Shown here: positions 1 through 7,597 of the stretch, piece after piece
Layout: every line of letters starts with the position of its first letter
Numbering within the stretch: the first letter of the stretch is position 1
From: a bacterium
GTDB taxonomy: Bacteria > Bacillota > Clostridia > Christensenellales > Aristaeellaceae
DNA: 63,461 nucleotides
Direction: 5' to 3'
Assembly (NCBI GenBank): GCA_004563405.1
Contig: SFTH01000026.1
Location: 1-63,461, forward strand
Notes under the pieces: model-generated
The model's database searches: none
What the model was told of the DNA's origin: nothing
Seen by the model: only the letters and a program-made list of their open reading frames with translations
Made by a program: the position numbers and the translations under genes

Positions 1-2
1 TT

Positions 3-116
3 TTCAAGGGCAAGTCCCCAAAGGAGATAGCGGCCTACTTCCAGAGGGCGGCGGACTTCCTCATTGACCGGGTGGGCCGGGAGAACATCGTTTCGGCTAC
101 CGGGGGCCGGATCTAG
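3..116 (+). pseudogene. Truncated MobV/Pre-type relaxase (plasmid mobilization protein) fragment
   Basis: The reading frame open at the window edge encodes a 37-residue tail containing EIAAYFQRAADFLIDRVG and then RENIVSAT. This resembles the N-terminal third of MobV (Pre/Mob) relaxases, where SAT is normally followed by a VHxDExTPHxH metal-binding motif. Here the frame diverges immediately after SAT and stops at 114-116, so the histidine motif is absent. I read this as a relaxase cut by recombination at about position 101. MobV proteins nick oriT during plasmid mobilization, and this fragment could not do so. Recognition rests on recalled family sequence, and the upstream part is not visible. 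Confidence 0.55.
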
Positions 117-152
117 AATTTTCCCAAATACTACCGCCCCCTATACATCAGA

Positions 153-192
153 AAGCGGGAACAGCTACAAATAACGTTGGCTGTTCCCGCTT
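153..192. terminator. Rho-independent terminator, probably bidirectional
   Basis: A 13-bp perfect stem (AAGCGGGAACAGC at 153-165 against its complement at 180-192) is followed by a T run on the plus strand. It sits between the relaxase fragment and the convergent XRE gene. Confidence 0.8.
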
Positions 193-198
193 TTTTGT

Positions 199-408
199 TT
201 ATTCCTCTTCTGGAATGTATTCCATGATATCTCCCGGTTGGCAGTGCAAATAGGCACAAAGGCTTTCGATAGTGCGCGTATCTATGTGCCCACCTTCATG
301 AATTTTCTTCCATGTTGCTTGTCCCATTACGCCATCTCTTTTTATAGTATAGGATGTGATGTTTCGATCTTCAAAAATACGGATTAACTTCTGATAACTA
401 ATCGGCAA
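199..408 (-). CDS. XRE-family (Cro/C1-type) helix-turn-helix regulator
   Basis: A 69-residue single-domain DNA-binding protein. The order YQKLIRIFEDRNIT, then GQATWKKIHEGGHIDTRTIESLCAYL, then QPGDIMEYIPEEE is typical of the short HTH regulators common on Clostridial mobile elements. I chose the TTG start at 408 because an AAGGAG ribosome-binding site lies 8 nt upstream. The GTG nine bases earlier overlaps that site and has no spacing. The gene is divergent from the operon that begins at 593. Three AGTGATAT copies in the shared intergenic region are plausible binding sites. It probably represses its own promoter and the element genes, which is inference from layout. Confidence 0.8.
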   Translation of the reverse strand: MPISYQKLIRIFEDRNITSYTIKRDGVMGQATWKKIHEGGHIDTRTIESLCAYLHCQPGDIMEYIPEEE

Positions 409-429
409 AATACTCACTCCTTCTGAATA

Positions 430-458
430 ATTCTAACATAAAACTCTCACTACTTCAA
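430..458 (-). promoter_or_regulatory. Predicted sigma-A promoter of the XRE gene
   Basis: Read on the minus strand: -35 TTGAAG, 17-bp spacer, -10 TAGAAT. An AGTGATAT copy begins at the -35 end. Confidence 0.55.
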
Positions 459-534
459 GTGATATAATTGCACAACTGATCGTCTCTAAATTTAGTGATA
501 TTTACATCTTGAATATCTCTATAATTAGTGATAT
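458..534 (+). repeat. Three AGTGATAT direct repeats, candidate operators
   Basis: Copies lie at 458-465, 494-501 and 527-534 in the 184-bp region between the divergent XRE gene and the 593 gene. The last overlaps the -10 of the rightward promoter and the first abuts the -35 of the leftward one. That arrangement suits control of both promoters by one regulator. Confidence 0.5.
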
Positions 535-537
535 AAT
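509..537 (+). promoter_or_regulatory. Predicted sigma-A promoter for the 593-2818 genes
   Basis: -35 TTGAAT (509-514), 17-bp spacer, perfect -10 TATAAT (532-537). Confidence 0.7.
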
Positions 538-592
538 ATAGTTACAAGGTTGAGGAAAGCACCTCACAAACAGAACGAAGGAGGACCCCACA

Positions 593-877
593 ATGGCAAC
601 CAACGAAATCATCAGCAAGCTCAACGAACTGGCAGAACTCCGCAAGATGGCCGACGACCTCAACGCCGAAATCGAAGCCATTCAGAACGAACTCAAAGCC
701 CATATGACCGAGAATGACACCGACACCATCACGGCAGGAGCCTTCAAGGTCACTTGGAAGACTGTCACTTCCACCCGAATCGACACCACGGCACTCCGCA
801 AAGACCTTCCTGAAATCTGGCAGGAATACGGCAAGACCTCCACGACCAGACGCTTCAACATCGCCATGGCAAACTAA
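593..877 (+). CDS. Small coiled-coil mobile-element protein of unknown function
   Basis: A 94-residue protein with an N-terminal helical, heptad-like half (ISKLNELAELRKMADDLN) and a C-terminal half with TAGAFKVTWKTVTSTRID and a basic end. Similar small proteins sit next to anti-restriction and recombination genes on Clostridial conjugative elements. I cannot name a function, and nuclease-inhibitor or DNA-binding roles are possible but unproven. It starts with ATG after a GAAGGAGG site and is the first gene of a rightward group followed by ArdC, a small ORF and the serine recombinase. Confidence 0.7.
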   Translation: MATNEIISKLNELAELRKMADDLNAEIEAIQNELKAHMTENDTDTITAGAFKVTWKTVTSTRIDTTALRKDLPEIWQEYGKTSTTRRFNIAMAN

Positions 878-998
878 AAGCCGGAGCAACTACCACATCA
901 CTCCGGCAACGCCCCACTGGAAACCCGCTAAAGAATCCGGGAGCAAGACCATTCTACCACAAAGGCCTTGCTCCCACAAGAGAAAAGGAGCAAGAAAC

Positions 999-1826
999 AT
1001 GGATATTTACGCTGAAATCACCAACCGCATCGTCTCTGAAATGGAATCCGGCCTGATCCCTTGGGCCAAGCCTTGGGTCGCCTCTGGCGGTTGCGTATCA
1101 TATGCGACGGGCAAGCCGTACAGCCTCTTGAATCAGATGCTTCTGGGTCGTCCCGGCGAATACGCCACATTCAAGCAGATTCAGCAGGCGGGAGGCTACG
1201 TCAAGAAGGGCCAGAAGGCTTCCATGGTTGTCTTCTGGAAGTGGATTGAGCAGGAGGATGAAGAGACAGGCGAAAAGAAGGAAATCCCCTTCCTGCGCTA
1301 CTACAATGTCTTCCATATCGACCAGTGCGAAGGCCTGAAGCCGAAGCACTTCCCGGCCCTCCCGCAAACCGCAAACGCCGACCAGAAGGCAGAATCCATC
1401 ATATGCGACTACCTGAAGACTTCCGGCGTAAAGCTGAACCATGAGCAAGGCGACAGAGCCTTCTACCGTCCCTCGGACGACTCCATCACGCTTCCTCTTC
1501 TGGCCCAGTTCCGCGAGACTGCCGAATACTACAGCACAGCCTTCCATGAGATGATTCACAGCACAGGCCATATGAGCCGACTGAACCGCCTTGAGAAGAC
1601 CGCCTTCTTCGGAACCGAGGCCTACAGCAAGGAAGAGCTGGTCGCAGAAATCGGAGCCTCCGCCCTTGTGAACATCGCAGGACTGGAAACGGCAAACAGC
1701 TTCCGCAACAACACCGCATATGTTCAGAATTGGCTGACAGTGCTGAAGAACGACAAAAGGTTCATCGTCTCCGCTTCTGGCAAGGCTGAAAAGGCCGTGA
1801 ATCTGATACTGGGGACGGCGGTTTAA
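999..1826 (+). CDS. ArdC-family anti-restriction protein (ssDNA-binding domain plus zincin domain)
   Basis: A 275-residue protein. The N-terminal part (about 1-115, starting MDIYAEITNRIVSEMESG and including IPWAKPW) matches the ArdC N-terminal ssDNA-binding domain. The C-terminal part contains AFHEMIHSTGH, an HExxH zinc-metallopeptidase signature, followed by KEELVAEIGAS, typical of the ArdC zincin-like domain. ArdC proteins on plasmids and ICEs protect incoming single-stranded DNA from host restriction. I took the ATG at 999 because AAAAGGAG lies just upstream. The frame stays open further upstream but overlaps the preceding gene without a site. Neighbouring recombinase and relaxase remnants support a transfer role. 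Confidence 0.85.
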   Translation: MDIYAEITNRIVSEMESGLIPWAKPWVASGGCVSYATGKPYSLLNQMLLGRPGEYATFKQIQQAGGYVKKGQKASMVVFWKWIEQEDEETGEKKEIPFLRYYNVFHIDQCEGLKPKHFPALPQTANADQKAESIICDYLKTSGVKLNHEQGDRAFYRPSDDSITLPLLAQFRETAEYYSTAFHEMIHSTGHMSRLNRLEKTAFFGTEAYSKEELVAEIGASALVNIAGLETANSFRNNTAYVQNWLTVLKNDKRFIVSASGKAEKAVNLILGTAV

Positions 1827-1853
1827 CCGCCTCCCCAAATGGAGGGAACAAAG

Positions 1854-2099
1854 ATGGAAGAGATGTTCATGAACATTGCCGGAAGCCATCTGGCGGACAT
1901 GCGGTTGCTGATTGAAGGGGCTGTAGACCTCTATGAGGACGACGCGATGCCGTTGAACCGCCTCGCAATCCAGAATGATATGCTGACGGCCTCCAACGCC
2001 TTTGACACCATCGGCACGGCCTTATATGGCCTTCGTCAGCACATTCGGGCATTCCAAGAGGCCTACGCAAAGGAAGGAATCCGGCAGGCACAGGTGTAG
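1854..2099 (+). CDS. Small hypothetical protein of the mobile module
   Basis: An 81-residue helical acidic protein beginning MEEMFMNIAGSHLADMR. The ATG at 1854 follows GGAGGG with 7-nt spacing and is preferred over an in-frame ATG at 1839, which precedes that site. It lies 27 nt after the ArdC gene and 122 nt before the recombinase, in the same orientation. I do not recognise a family. Its position suggests an accessory element protein co-transcribed with ArdC. Confidence 0.65.
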   Translation: MEEMFMNIAGSHLADMRLLIEGAVDLYEDDAMPLNRLAIQNDMLTASNAFDTIGTALYGLRQHIRAFQEAYAKEGIRQAQV

Positions 2100-2221
2100 A
2101 GAAAACACATGTTATCCTATACACAAAAAGTTCAGCGTAAAACAGCCGAAAACCCCGCCGAAAATCGCCAAATCCGCAAAGAAAATTCAAGCGTGGTTTT
2201 CACTGACAGGAGAATGGAAAA

Positions 2222-2818
2222 ATGAGCAAAAAGTACGGATATGCCCGCTGTAGCCTCGCAGAGGAAAAGGGGCAGGATTTGAACCGCCAAGTGCGGGAGC
2301 TGAAGTCGGCAGGAGCCGAAGAAATCATCACCGAACGCGAACACGGAGACGCCAAGGTCAAACAGAATTTGGATATGCTTCTGGAACTGGCCCAGCCGGG
2401 AGACACCATCATATGCTGTGAAGTCTCACGTTTGAGCCGTTCGACCCAACAGCTCTGCGAAATCGTGAATGTGATTAAGCAGAAGCATATGCGTCTGGAA
2501 ATCCTCGGAAGCATCACCATCGACTGCCGAACCGGCGATATAGACCCCATGAGCCAAGCCTTCATCCAAATGAGCGCAGTCTTCGCAGAATTGGAACTGT
2601 CGATCATCCGGGCCAGAGTCAAGTCCGGCATGGCGAACGCCAAGAGTAAAGGCAAGCGAATCGGCAGACCGCACACGACAAAGGACGACATCCCGGCAAT
2701 CTTCTATAAGCATTATCCTGCCTTCTCTTCTGGAAGTATGAACGTGTCGGAACTGGCACGGATCTGCGGTTTGAGTAGACCTACGGTGTATAAATACATA
2801 AAAATTGTTGGACTTTGA
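2222..2818 (+). CDS. Small serine recombinase (resolvase/invertase family)
   Basis: A 198-residue protein with the resolvase N-terminal catalytic fold. YGYARCS carries the nucleophilic serine near residue 11, and EVSRLSRS supplies the catalytic arginines near residue 72. FAELELSIIRARVKSGMANAK is the E-helix, and KGKRIGRPHTT leads into a C-terminal helix-turn-helix (SELARICGLSRPTVYKY). Members cut and rejoin DNA through a serine-phosphate link, as resolvases of transposons and plasmids or as invertases. ATG follows ACAGGAG. It probably resolves or inverts DNA of this element. Length (180-200 aa) is normal. Confidence 0.92.
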   Translation: MSKKYGYARCSLAEEKGQDLNRQVRELKSAGAEEIITEREHGDAKVKQNLDMLLELAQPGDTIICCEVSRLSRSTQQLCEIVNVIKQKHMRLEILGSITIDCRTGDIDPMSQAFIQMSAVFAELELSIIRARVKSGMANAKSKGKRIGRPHTTKDDIPAIFYKHYPAFSSGSMNVSELARICGLSRPTVYKYIKIVGL

Positions 2819-2824
2819 GAAGTG

Positions 2825-3628
2825 CTAAAAACACTTCTCAAAGTCCAGTATTTTTTCTGCTTTTATAGCTATTCCTAGATTGATAGGAATAGGTGTTATA
2901 GGATGTGGAACAGTGGGAACAGAAGCAAATGATAGAACCCCCGAAGCAGAGTATTGCGGCCCTGCACAAAGAACTCCTAACAAATGTATTCTCGTGCCTA
3001 CTGTTACCCCGCGCGGTGTAGAATATGCGCCTTGGTTCATGATTACTATAGGAGAACCACTTGAACCTGGAAAGCAAGCCATATCGACCAAGAATTTTTT
3101 CTCACCTTGATAATCTTTGTTTGGATGTGTGGCAGTTATCCCTCGACGAACAATAGGTTTATTATTATGTATGTCAGAAATTCCGACCGGATATCCTGCC
3201 ATGTAAACTTCCTCAACGGCAGTAAAATCAGTTTTTTCTGTTTCGTTGGGGATAAGAGTCTTGGAAAGATATGCGTAGAATGGTTTTTTACCTTTTTTCT
3301 CTAACGATTGAATATGTCTTGCAATAGGAACACAGCACAAATCAATGTTTGCTTCAGGATGGAAAACCCATTCGTTCCGCTCAACAATTGTGCTTACTTT
3401 TTCCGTATCAATGGGGTTATTGTCTGCATCGGAACAACAGAAAGTGATCTCAGCACGTATACTATTCTCAACAACATGCTTATTGGTTACTAAAATGGGA
3501 ATGTGTGTGTCGTTAGTATGATCCTCACAAATTGCAACGATGAATCCAGTTCCACTAGAAATGACATTTCCTTTATCTTGGCTTGTTATCAATACCGTAG
3601 CATATGTTAATTGCTCAGATAGTGTCAT
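2825..3628 (-). CDS. Cytosolic trypsin-like serine protease, third gene of a relBE operon
   Basis: A 267-residue protein with no signal peptide. The chymotrypsin-fold triad is visible: His in TNKHVV (about residue 50), Asp in EANIDLCC (about 95) and Ser in CFPGSSGSPIV (about 192). TYATVLI and SGTGFIV are typical of the first barrel. The start ATG follows AAGGGG by 6 nt and lies 25 nt after the RelE-like toxin stop, so the gene appears to be transcribed with relBE. Stand-alone cytosolic trypsin-like peptidases occur in bacterial defence loci. Here the substrate is unknown, and a defence or toxin-processing role is inference from location. Confidence 0.75.
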   Translation of the reverse strand: MTLSEQLTYATVLITSQDKGNVISSGTGFIVAICEDHTNDTHIPILVTNKHVVENSIRAEITFCCSDADNNPIDTEKVSTIVERNEWVFHPEANIDLCCVPIARHIQSLEKKGKKPFYAYLSKTLIPNETEKTDFTAVEEVYMAGYPVGISDIHNNKPIVRRGITATHPNKDYQGEKKFLVDMACFPGSSGSPIVIMNQGAYSTPRGVTVGTRIHLLGVLCAGPQYSASGVLSFASVPTVPHPITPIPINLGIAIKAEKILDFEKCF

Positions 3629-3653
3629 ACAGTACCCCTTTTCTTTTTATTCT

Positions 3654-3959
3654 TTAGTTCGCCAAAAGAACCTTCACATAATCGGTTCGGGTATCCAGCA
3701 CTCTCAGAATGGAGACTGCTTCATCTACATCATAAATCACGATATACTTGCCAGTGATGATGCAGTATCCGTCGATTTCACGGCCCAGTTTCTTTCGCAG
3801 TTCAACGCCCATATAAGGCTGATTCTTCAGCTTGCCGCAGGAATCAGCGATATTTTTAAGCACATTCTGCGCAGCATCCGTATTCAGAAGTACATCCTGA
3901 ATATAGTCCCGGATCTCCTGCAAGTCCAGAATCGCCGCCGGAGTATAGCGCAGTTTCAT
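3654..3959 (-). CDS. RelE/ParE-type toxin
   Basis: A 101-residue protein with the RelE/ParE fold pattern: LRYTPAAILDLQEIRDYI at the N terminus, LKNQPYMGVELRKKLG in the middle and YCIITGKYIVIYDVDEA before the terminal strand ILRVLDTRTDY. RelE toxins cleave mRNA on the ribosome, whereas ParE toxins poison gyrase, and sequence alone does not decide which applies. The gene overlaps the antitoxin stop by 4 nt, the classic coupled arrangement, and is followed by the trypsin-like gene. Confidence 0.85.
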   Translation of the reverse strand: MKLRYTPAAILDLQEIRDYIQDVLLNTDAAQNVLKNIADSCGKLKNQPYMGVELRKKLGREIDGYCIITGKYIVIYDVDEAVSILRVLDTRTDYVKVLLAN

Positions 3960-4285
3960 TCAGCGTCAACCCCAATTCCGAAATGGGCCAGCATTTCCTC
4001 TTCGCTTACCCAGTCATTTTCAGAGCGGACAGAATCCCGGCCCTTCTGGATCTCACTCATAAGACGGGCGATAGCCTGATCTTTCAAAGCCTCCCGGCTA
4101 TTCTGCGTAACGATAAACGGCATGCCGCCAACGTTCATGGACTGCTGGATAAACACGTTAATTGCATCTGTCAGCGTCATTCCGCAGTTCTGGAAAAGCT
4201 GTTCAGCCTGATTTTTGATTTCAGGATTGATTCTCATCTGGAAGGTAGAGGTCTTCGGGGCGTTCATAACATTCAAGTTCTCCAT
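3956..4285 (-). CDS. RelB/DinJ-type antitoxin
   Basis: A 109-residue protein with an N-terminal ribbon-helix-helix segment (STFQMRINPEIKNQAEQLF, then GMTLTDAINVFI) typical of RelB/DinJ, and an acidic C terminus that would bind the toxin. ATG at 4285 was chosen because GGAGGG sits 6 nt upstream, while the ATG at 4291 is too close to it. RelB-type proteins autorepress their operon, and a TGTAATTACA palindrome lies upstream of the promoter at 4341-4350. Confidence 0.85.
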   Translation of the reverse strand: MENLNVMNAPKTSTFQMRINPEIKNQAEQLFQNCGMTLTDAINVFIQQSMNVGGMPFIVTQNSREALKDQAIARLMSEIQKGRDSVRSENDWVSEEEMLAHFGIGVDAE

Positions 4286-4305
4286 AATCATCCCTCCTTG
4301 GCTAT

Positions 4306-4350
4306 AGTATAGCATCGTTCAGGATGAATTGTCAATACATTGTAATTACA
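4306..4350 (-). promoter_or_regulatory. relBE-protease operon promoter with possible operator
   Basis: Minus-strand -35 TTGACA (4330-4335), 18-bp spacer and -10 TATACT (4306-4311). The 10-bp palindrome TGTAATTACA at 4341-4350 lies directly upstream and is a candidate RelB operator. Confidence 0.65.
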
Positions 4351-4433
4351 TAATTCCGCCGATAGCAAAAAACAAGCACCTCCTGCGAGATGCTTGTCTA
4401 TGAGCTGTGTTTGAGCCTTATTCAAATGTGATT

Positions 4434-4461
4434 TGAAGTAAGTTTGAAGTAAATGAAGTAA
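4434..4461 (+). repeat. Three TGAAGTAA short repeats near the mobile-element edge
   Basis: Copies lie at 4434, 4445 and 4454, next to a small hairpin with ACAAGCA/TGCTTGT arms at about 4371-4398. This is the last AT-rich DNA before the GC-rich lysS and may mark the integration boundary. Confidence 0.35.
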
Positions 4462-4507
4462 GTTTTGAGGTTCTCAATCCCCAAACCCCTTGTCCCCCAA
4501 CGCTTCC

Positions 4508-5990
4508 TCAGTCGATGGGCTTCATCGTGGGGAAGAGGAGGACATCGCGGATGGAGTCGGAGTTGGTGAGCAGCATGACGAGGCGATCCACGCCGAAGCC
4601 GAGGCCGCCGGTCGGGGGCATGCCGTACTCGAGGGCGGTGACGAAGTCGTAGTCCACCTGGGCGCGGCAGTCCTTGTCGAGGGCCTTGCGCTCGGCGACC
4701 TGGCGCTCGAAGCGGCCGCGCTGGTCGATGGGGTCGTTCAGCTCGGAGAAGGCGTTGCCGAACTCCGTGGCGTTGATGAAGTACTCGAATCTCTCGGTGA
4801 AGGCGGGGTCATCCGGCTTGCGCTTGGCCAGCGGGCTGATCTCCACCGGATAGTCGTAGATGAAGGTAGGCTGGATCAGCTTCTCCTCCACGAAGGCGTC
4901 GAAGAACTCGGCGAGAATCGCGCCCTTGGTGGGCACCTCGGGCAGTTCCACGTTGTGGGCCTTGGCGCAGGCGATGGCGTCCTCGTCGCTCTTCCAGTCG
5001 TTGAAGTCCACGCCACTGTACTTCTTCACGGCCTCCACCATGGTCAGGCGCTCCCAGTGACCCAGGTCGATCTCGTGGCCCTGATAGGGAACCACCAACG
5101 TGCCGCACACCTTCTGGGCGACGGTCTTCATCATGTCCTCGACCAGGTCCATCATGCCGTGGAAGTCGGTGTAGGCCTGGTAGAGCTCGATGGTGGTGAA
5201 CTCCGGGTTGTGCTTGGTGTCCATGCCCTCGTTGCGGAAGATGCGGGTCCATGCCGCCGACGATCAGGCGCTTGAGGTACAGCTCCGTCTCAATGCGCAG
5301 CACCATGTCCAGATCCAGCGCGTTGTGGTGGGTGTAGAAGGGGCGCGCCGACGCGCCGATCTCGAAGGGCGTGAGGATGGGCGTGTCCACCTCCAGGAAG
5401 CCGCGTCCGTCCAGGAATGCGCGCAGCTCCCGCAGGATATTGCTGCGCTTGACGAAGGTGTCCTTCACGTCGGGATTGACGATCAGGTCCAGATAGCGCT
5501 GGCGATAGCGGGTGTCGGTGTCCTGCAGGCCGTGGAACTTCTCCGGCAGCGGGTGCAGCGACTTGGTCAGCAGGGTGATCTCCTGGGCGTGCACGCTCAC
5601 CTCGCCGGTCTTGGTGGTGAACACGAAGCCCTTCACGCCGATGATGTCGCCGATGTCGTCGCTCTTGAAGGCCTTGTAGGCCTCCTCGCCCACGTCGTCC
5701 CGGCGGACGTAGATCTGAATTTTGCCGTCCCGGTCCAGCAGGTGGGCAAAGCTCGCCTTGCCCATCACGCGGCGGGACATCATGCGGCCCGCGATGGAGA
5801 CCTGGCGCTCCTGACCTTCGACGTAGTTGGCGATGATCTCCGCGGAGTGGGCGTTGACGTCAAAGGTGGTGATGGCGTAGGGATTGCGACCCTCCGCCTG
5901 CAGCGCCTGCAGCTTTTCCAGACGGATGCGGTTCTGCTCGGACAGCTCCTGCTGGGTCATTTCCAGGGCGTTCACATTGTTTTCAGCCAT
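4508..5990 (-). pseudogene. lysS: lysS, lysine--tRNA ligase (class II), frame broken by a 17-nt deletion
   Basis: Two adjoining frames together encode a class II LysRS. The N-terminal OB-fold anticodon-binding domain (GRMMSRRVMGKASF, DRDGKIQIYVRRD) and motif 1 (ILRELRAFLDGRGFLEVDTPIL) lie in the first frame. HNPEFTTIELYQAYTDF and motif 3 (MPPTGGLGFGVDRLVMLL) lie in the second. They separate near 5244-5250, where LIVGGM should run on through an ERVYEIGRIFRNEG-like stretch but six to seven codons are missing. Restoring 17 nt gives a 499-codon gene, the normal length. The lost residues belong to motif 2, so the product as written would be inactive. LysRS is usually essential, so either another copy exists or this is an assembly error. 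ATG at 5990 follows AAGGAGA. Confidence 0.9.
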
Positions 5991-6013
5991 GTGTATGCTC
6001 TCCTTCATAAAAG

Positions 6014-6040
6014 GACCGGCGTGTGGAATACATGCCGGTC
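6014..6040 (-). terminator. Intercistronic hairpin between greA and lysS
   Basis: Stem GACCGGC/GCCGGTC followed on the minus strand by CTTTT. It is a weak terminator or attenuator between two co-directional genes. Confidence 0.45.
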
Positions 6041-6048
6041 GATTCGGT

Positions 6049-6522
6049 TTAACGCTTGCGGATGTTGAGGATCTTCAGCTTCACCTTTCCGCCGGGGGTG
6101 TTCGCCTCCACCACGTCGCCCAGGTGCGCGCCGATGAGGGCTGCGCCGATGGGAGATTCGTTGGAGATGAACAGCTTCAGCGGGTCGGCCTCGGTAAAGC
6201 CGACGATGGTGTACTCGTCCTCTTCGTCGTACTCCATGTCCAGCACGCGCACGACGTTGCCCAGGGAGACCACGTCGGTGGAAGCGGCGCTGTCATCCAC
6301 GAAGGTCGCGGTGCGCAGAATCTGCTCGATCCGGTTGATATTTCCGTAAACCTCGGCCTCCTTGGCCTTGGCGGCGTCATACTCAGCATTCTCGCTCAGG
6401 TCGCCGAAGCCGCGCGCGATCTGAATCTCCTCGGCGACGCGCTTCTTTGCCTCCATCAGCTCGGCAAGCTCGGCCTCCAGCTTTTTCTTGTCAGTAAGGG
6501 TAAGTTCGCGGGTCTCAGACAT
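6049..6522 (-). CDS. greA: Transcription elongation factor GreA
   Basis: A 157-residue protein, the normal GreA length. The N-terminal coiled-coil (LTDKKKLEAELAEL, then RVAEEIQIARGFGDLSENAEYDAAK) carries the conserved acidic tip DLSENAEY, which enters the RNA polymerase secondary channel and promotes cleavage of backtracked RNA. The C-terminal FKBP-like domain includes NESPIGAALIGAHLGD and GGKVKLKI. ATG at 6522 follows AGGAGG. It sits directly upstream of lysS, an arrangement common in Firmicutes, and is driven by a consensus promoter. Confidence 0.96.
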   Translation of the reverse strand: MSETRELTLTDKKKLEAELAELMEAKKRVAEEIQIARGFGDLSENAEYDAAKAKEAEVYGNINRIEQILRTATFVDDSAASTDVVSLGNVVRVLDMEYDEEDEYTIVGFTEADPLKLFISNESPIGAALIGAHLGDVVEANTPGGKVKLKILNIRKR

Positions 6523-6620
6523 TGTTGAACCTCCTGCCACGGACGTGCGGCATCAAATAATAATACAGAAAGAAACACTGCTCGTCCTCTCTGAAGCAGT
6601 GCTTTCTTCTGACCGTATGT

Positions 6621-6649
6621 ATTATACGCTTTTGGAAAGAAAATGTCAA
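6621..6649 (-). promoter_or_regulatory. Consensus sigma-A promoter of greA-lysS
   Basis: Minus-strand TTGACA (6644-6649), 17-bp spacer, TATAAT (6621-6626). Both hexamers are perfect. Confidence 0.85.
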
Positions 6650-6718
6650 GGGCGCAGGCGCGGGAGAGATGAGAAATCAAAAGAAATGCGGGGTGGGGCC
6701 GCGCTGTCCCCGCACCGC

Positions 6719-6758
6719 AAAACAGGCCCGGAAGGGCGGTGTAGTCCGCCCTTCCGGG
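6719..6758 (-). terminator. Terminator downstream of the cytidylate-kinase-like gene
   Basis: A 13-bp stem CCCGGAAGGGCGG (6727-6739) pairs with 6746-6758. On the minus strand a short U-rich stretch follows. Confidence 0.65.
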
Positions 6759-6843
6759 AGCGCATGGAGCCGCACGGGCAAGGCGCTGTCGGACGCGCGT
6801 CCGGCAGACGGTCCTTGCGGCGGGAAGTATTTCAGTTCAGCGG

Positions 6844-7488
6844 TCAGAGCTCCTCGCTCTCCCGAGCGTTCAGGGCGTTGACGGCGGTTTCGATGAGGGC
6901 GGCGGCGCCGTCCGTGCCCAGCTTGCCGGTGTCCACGATCAGCGTGTAGTTTCCCATCGCGCCCCAGTCCCGCTGGGTGTGGGCGGCGTAGTATTTCGCG
7001 CGGATTTTGTCCGTCTTCTGAATCAGCCTGCGCGCCTCGTCCTCCCCGAGGGAGTACACGCGCATGGCCCGGCGGACGCGCTTTTCCAGATCCGCGCGGA
7101 TGAACACACTCACCACGTTGAGCACATTGGTACATTCGCCCAGAACGTAGTCCGCGCAGCGGCCCACGAACACGCAGGGGCCGTCGCCCGCCATGTGGCG
7201 GATGGCGTCGCACTGGGCTTCGTACACGCGGGCGTGCACCGGAAGCACCAGCGAGGGATCGTCCCGATAGCGGTAGCCCATGCCGTAGGGATCGCCCAGG
7301 CGGAAGGCGCCCGTGCGCTCGTCGTGGGCCTCCACCGCCTCGCGGCTCAGGTTGGTTCGCTCCACCGCGCTGTCGATCAGATCCCGGTCGTAATAGGGTA
7401 TCGAAAGCCGCTGCGCAACCTTGCGCGCCACTTCGGAGCCGCCGCTGCAAAACTCGCGGCCGATGGTAATGACCCAACCCTTCTTCAT
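6844..7488 (-). CDS. Cytidylate kinase-like family protein (P-loop kinase)
   Basis: A 214-residue protein whose N terminus KKGWVITIGREFCSGGSEVA contains the GREFGSGG-type P-loop of the Firmicutes cytidylate-kinase-2 family. It is followed by YYDRDLIDSA and by VFVGRCADYVL. This family is related to Cmk, but most members have no proven substrate. ATG at 7488 was chosen because GGGAGG lies 7 nt upstream, and the in-frame extension upstream overlaps repeat DNA. The gene is monocistronic in appearance and ends near a good terminator. Confidence 0.85.
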   Translation of the reverse strand: MKKGWVITIGREFCSGGSEVARKVAQRLSIPYYDRDLIDSAVERTNLSREAVEAHDERTGAFRLGDPYGMGYRYRDDPSLVLPVHARVYEAQCDAIRHMAGDGPCVFVGRCADYVLGECTNVLNVVSVFIRADLEKRVRRAMRVYSLGEDEARRLIQKTDKIRAKYYAAHTQRDWGAMGNYTLIVDTGKLGTDGAAALIETAVNALNARESEEL

Positions 7489-7597
7489 GGCAGAACCTCC
7501 CTCGATTCTCAATTTGTCCTTGTGCGTCTTCCGGACACCCTGAAAAGAGAGCCTGTGTTCCCGCGCCGGCGGGGCAATCGACACATTTGCTGAAAGG

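Larger units (their letters stand above)
1..4480. mobile_element. Remnant or edge of an integrated mobile module
   Basis: This stretch carries a relaxase fragment, an ArdC-like anti-restriction gene, a serine recombinase and a toxin-antitoxin operon. Its base composition is visibly less GC-rich than the housekeeping DNA that starts with lysS near 4.5 kb. The left boundary lies outside the window. The right boundary is inferred from the composition shift and from a short-repeat zone at 4360-4480 (an ACAAGCA/TGCTTGT hairpin and three copies of TGAAGTAA). No attachment-site duplication could be identified, so the exact limits and the type of element (mobilizable element, decayed ICE or plasmid insertion) are inference. 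Confidence 0.6.

Noticed and set aside
4316..4500. A tRNA-type attachment site at the right edge of the mobile module
   Set aside because: No tRNA-like cloverleaf or direct repeat matching the left side could be found by eye.
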